From the NCBI GenBank assembly GCA_030710605.1, contig CP092865.1, forward strand, positions 142,194,682 to 142,258,681: 64,000 bases of DNA. The letters are read 5' to 3'. Shown here piece after piece: positions 62,875-64,000 of this stretch. The notes beneath the pieces were generated by a model. It made no database searches. It saw only the letters and a list, made by a program, of their open reading frames with translations, and was not told the origin of the DNA. Position 1 is the first letter of the stretch. Every line of letters starts with the position of its first letter. This DNA comes from Cordylochernes scorpioides (Eukaryota; Arthropoda; Arachnida; Pseudoscorpiones; Chernetidae). The translations under genes and the position numbers were made by a program.

Positions 62875-63997
62875 CTACTACTAATAAATAACAATCACCT
62901 CTGAAATAGAAATGGTCAACATGAACTCGCTGCCACGGTTGGTTAGTCCTGGGCCAAGGTGTGTTCTCAGCAGGAGGAGCTGTCTGATGATGCATACAGG
63001 GAGAACATTCCTTCACAAACTCTTCAATTTGACTATCCATTTTTGGCCACCAAACCGATGATCTGGCTAGAGATTTCATGCGATTGATTCCTATATGACT
63101 TTGATGAAGTAACTTCAACATTTGATCTTGACAGGTACTTGGAATCACTGCCCTAGAATCAACAAAAATGCATCCCTGCAGTACAGAAAAATTTTCCAAT
63201 TTTGAAAGGAATGGTTTCATTGTTTCATCCTTTTTTGCTAACTGAGGGTCTTCTAATAGATATTCCTTGAGCTTATTTAAAACCGGATCTTTATTGGTTT
63301 CTTCTTCAATAATGAGGTGGTCCAATGGAGTTACATTTAAAAATGATATATCATGTGTCACCAAATCAATGTTGTCTTCCCATAAATTTATTTCCTCAAG
63401 TGGAAGTCTTGAAAATGCATCCGCACAGAGCATGGTATCTTTATTTGTATATCTAATATCGAAATCGAAATTAGACAACTCTAAAGCCCACCTATGCAAA
63501 CGATTTGCAATTAAAGGCGGAAGAAGTCTTTTGTTTCCAAAAACAGTCGTTAAAGCTTTATGATCACTCTTTAACACAAATTTTCTCCCAAACAAGTATT
63601 GTCTCAGTTTGGAAGTTGCAAACACAATAGCAAGTGCTTCTTTCTCAGTCTGAGAGTATTTGACTTCTGCACTTGACAATGTTCTGGAAACAAAGGTAAT
63701 TGGCTTCTCTTCCCCTTCCACAATATGACACAAGACCCCACTTATGCCATAGGCAGATGCATCGCAGGTTAAAGTTAATGGAAGCTTCATTGAATAGTGA
63801 ATAAGCGCCTGGGAATTTAATAGAGTTAACTTCAAATTCAGAAATGCCTTTTCGCATTGGCTAGACCATTTCCAACGATTGTCCTTCTTTAGGAGTTGAT
63901 AAAGAGGACCAGCCAAGGTTGACATATTAGGTATGTATTTTGAATAGAAGCTCAACATCCCTAGAAAACTCTTCAATGATGTTTTGTCGAAAGCTTT
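62756..63997 (-). pseudogene. Gypsy-D RT end, RNase H and integrase N-terminus (partial)
   Basis: The frame is open from near the window edge; an in-frame TAA occurs at 63998-64000. It reads KSFLGMLSFYSKYIPNMSTL (RT thumb/connection), LTCDASAYGISGVLCH (RNase H first Asp), FVSRTLSSAEVKYSQTEKEA (Glu), VLKSDHKALT and RWALELSNFDFDIRY. The integrase zinc finger (HQSHIGINRMKSLARSSVWW...ECSPCMHHQ) and first core Asp (WQRVHVDHFYF) follow. After VVDANSNWIEVFPV the frame shifts and ends at 62756. The set identifies a Ty3/gypsy pol. The RNase H catalytic residues are intact. Confidence 0.86.
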
Positions 63998-64000
63998 TTA

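Larger units (their letters stand above)
61860..64000 (-). mobile_element. Gypsy-D: Ty3/gypsy element inserted in Gypsy-C, continuing past the window
   Basis: It starts in the RT codons of Gypsy-C (after CNAPATFE). The minus strand holds, from the 3' end: an LTR (61860-62074), a purine tract (AAGGAAGGAGGAATGATC) and pol. Only the 3' half is in view. The likely target duplication is GAGAG-like (61855-61859), but its partner is outside. Confidence 0.85.

Overview
The window is eukaryotic, very AT-rich and made almost entirely of transposable elements. It has no operons, no bacterial-style genes and no recognisable single-copy host gene. Several Ty1/copia and Ty3/gypsy LTR elements, a mariner relic, short Helitrons and a decayed orphan ORF common in arthropods suggest a repeat-rich arthropod genome. 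That assignment is inference; the species cannot be read from the sequence.

Layout. 1-2650: the 3' end of a gypsy-type element, a 250-bp-armed hairpin and the orphan ORF relic. 3168-5226: an internally deleted gypsy element (Gypsy-B). 5900-20060: 'unit 1', a long non-coding repeat bounded by direct repeats of about 650 bp. It carries Copia-A (6900-11593, minus) and Helitron-1 (17419-18264). 20138-22330: a mariner relic cut by an LTR-like repeat (R1). 22331-26985: AT-rich DNA with minisatellites and a diverged piece of the unit. 26986-30013: Copia-B (plus), lacking RT and RNase H. 30122-34868: a structurally complete LTR element that carries a haspin-like protein kinase gene instead of gag-pol. 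35449-46495: R2, split by Copia-C (36913-46325, minus), which is itself split by Copia-D (40816-45300, plus) and by Helitron-2 (45785-46278). 46552-54830: 'unit 2', an inverted relative of unit 1. 54836-61859: an R3 repeat, a promoter-like block and Gypsy-C (plus), whose RT is interrupted by Gypsy-D (61860 to the end, minus).

The main discovery candidate is the kinase element. It has near-identical LTRs of 199 and 205 bp with TG...CA ends, a 5-bp ATTAT target duplication, a PBS-like TGGCACAGCC two bases after the 5' LTR and a purine tract before the 3' LTR. Its interior codes for an acidic repeat region followed by haspin-like kinase sequence, with no gag, protease, RT or integrase. The kinase gene was later split by an insertion of tandem tRNA-like genes flanked by a 12-bp target duplication, and it has one or two single-base frame breaks in homopolymers.

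The elements provide internal checks on one another. Unit 2 preserves the empty sites of Copia-A and Helitron-1, R1 preserves the empty site of Copia-C, and the left LTR of Copia-C preserves the empty site of Helitron-2. These comparisons fix the boundaries to the base. Copia-B and Copia-D have primer sites matching the anticodon arm of elongator tRNA-Met. Copia-A uses the 3' end of initiator tRNA-Met. Gypsy-C has a T TTA AAC slippery site next to its gag stop.
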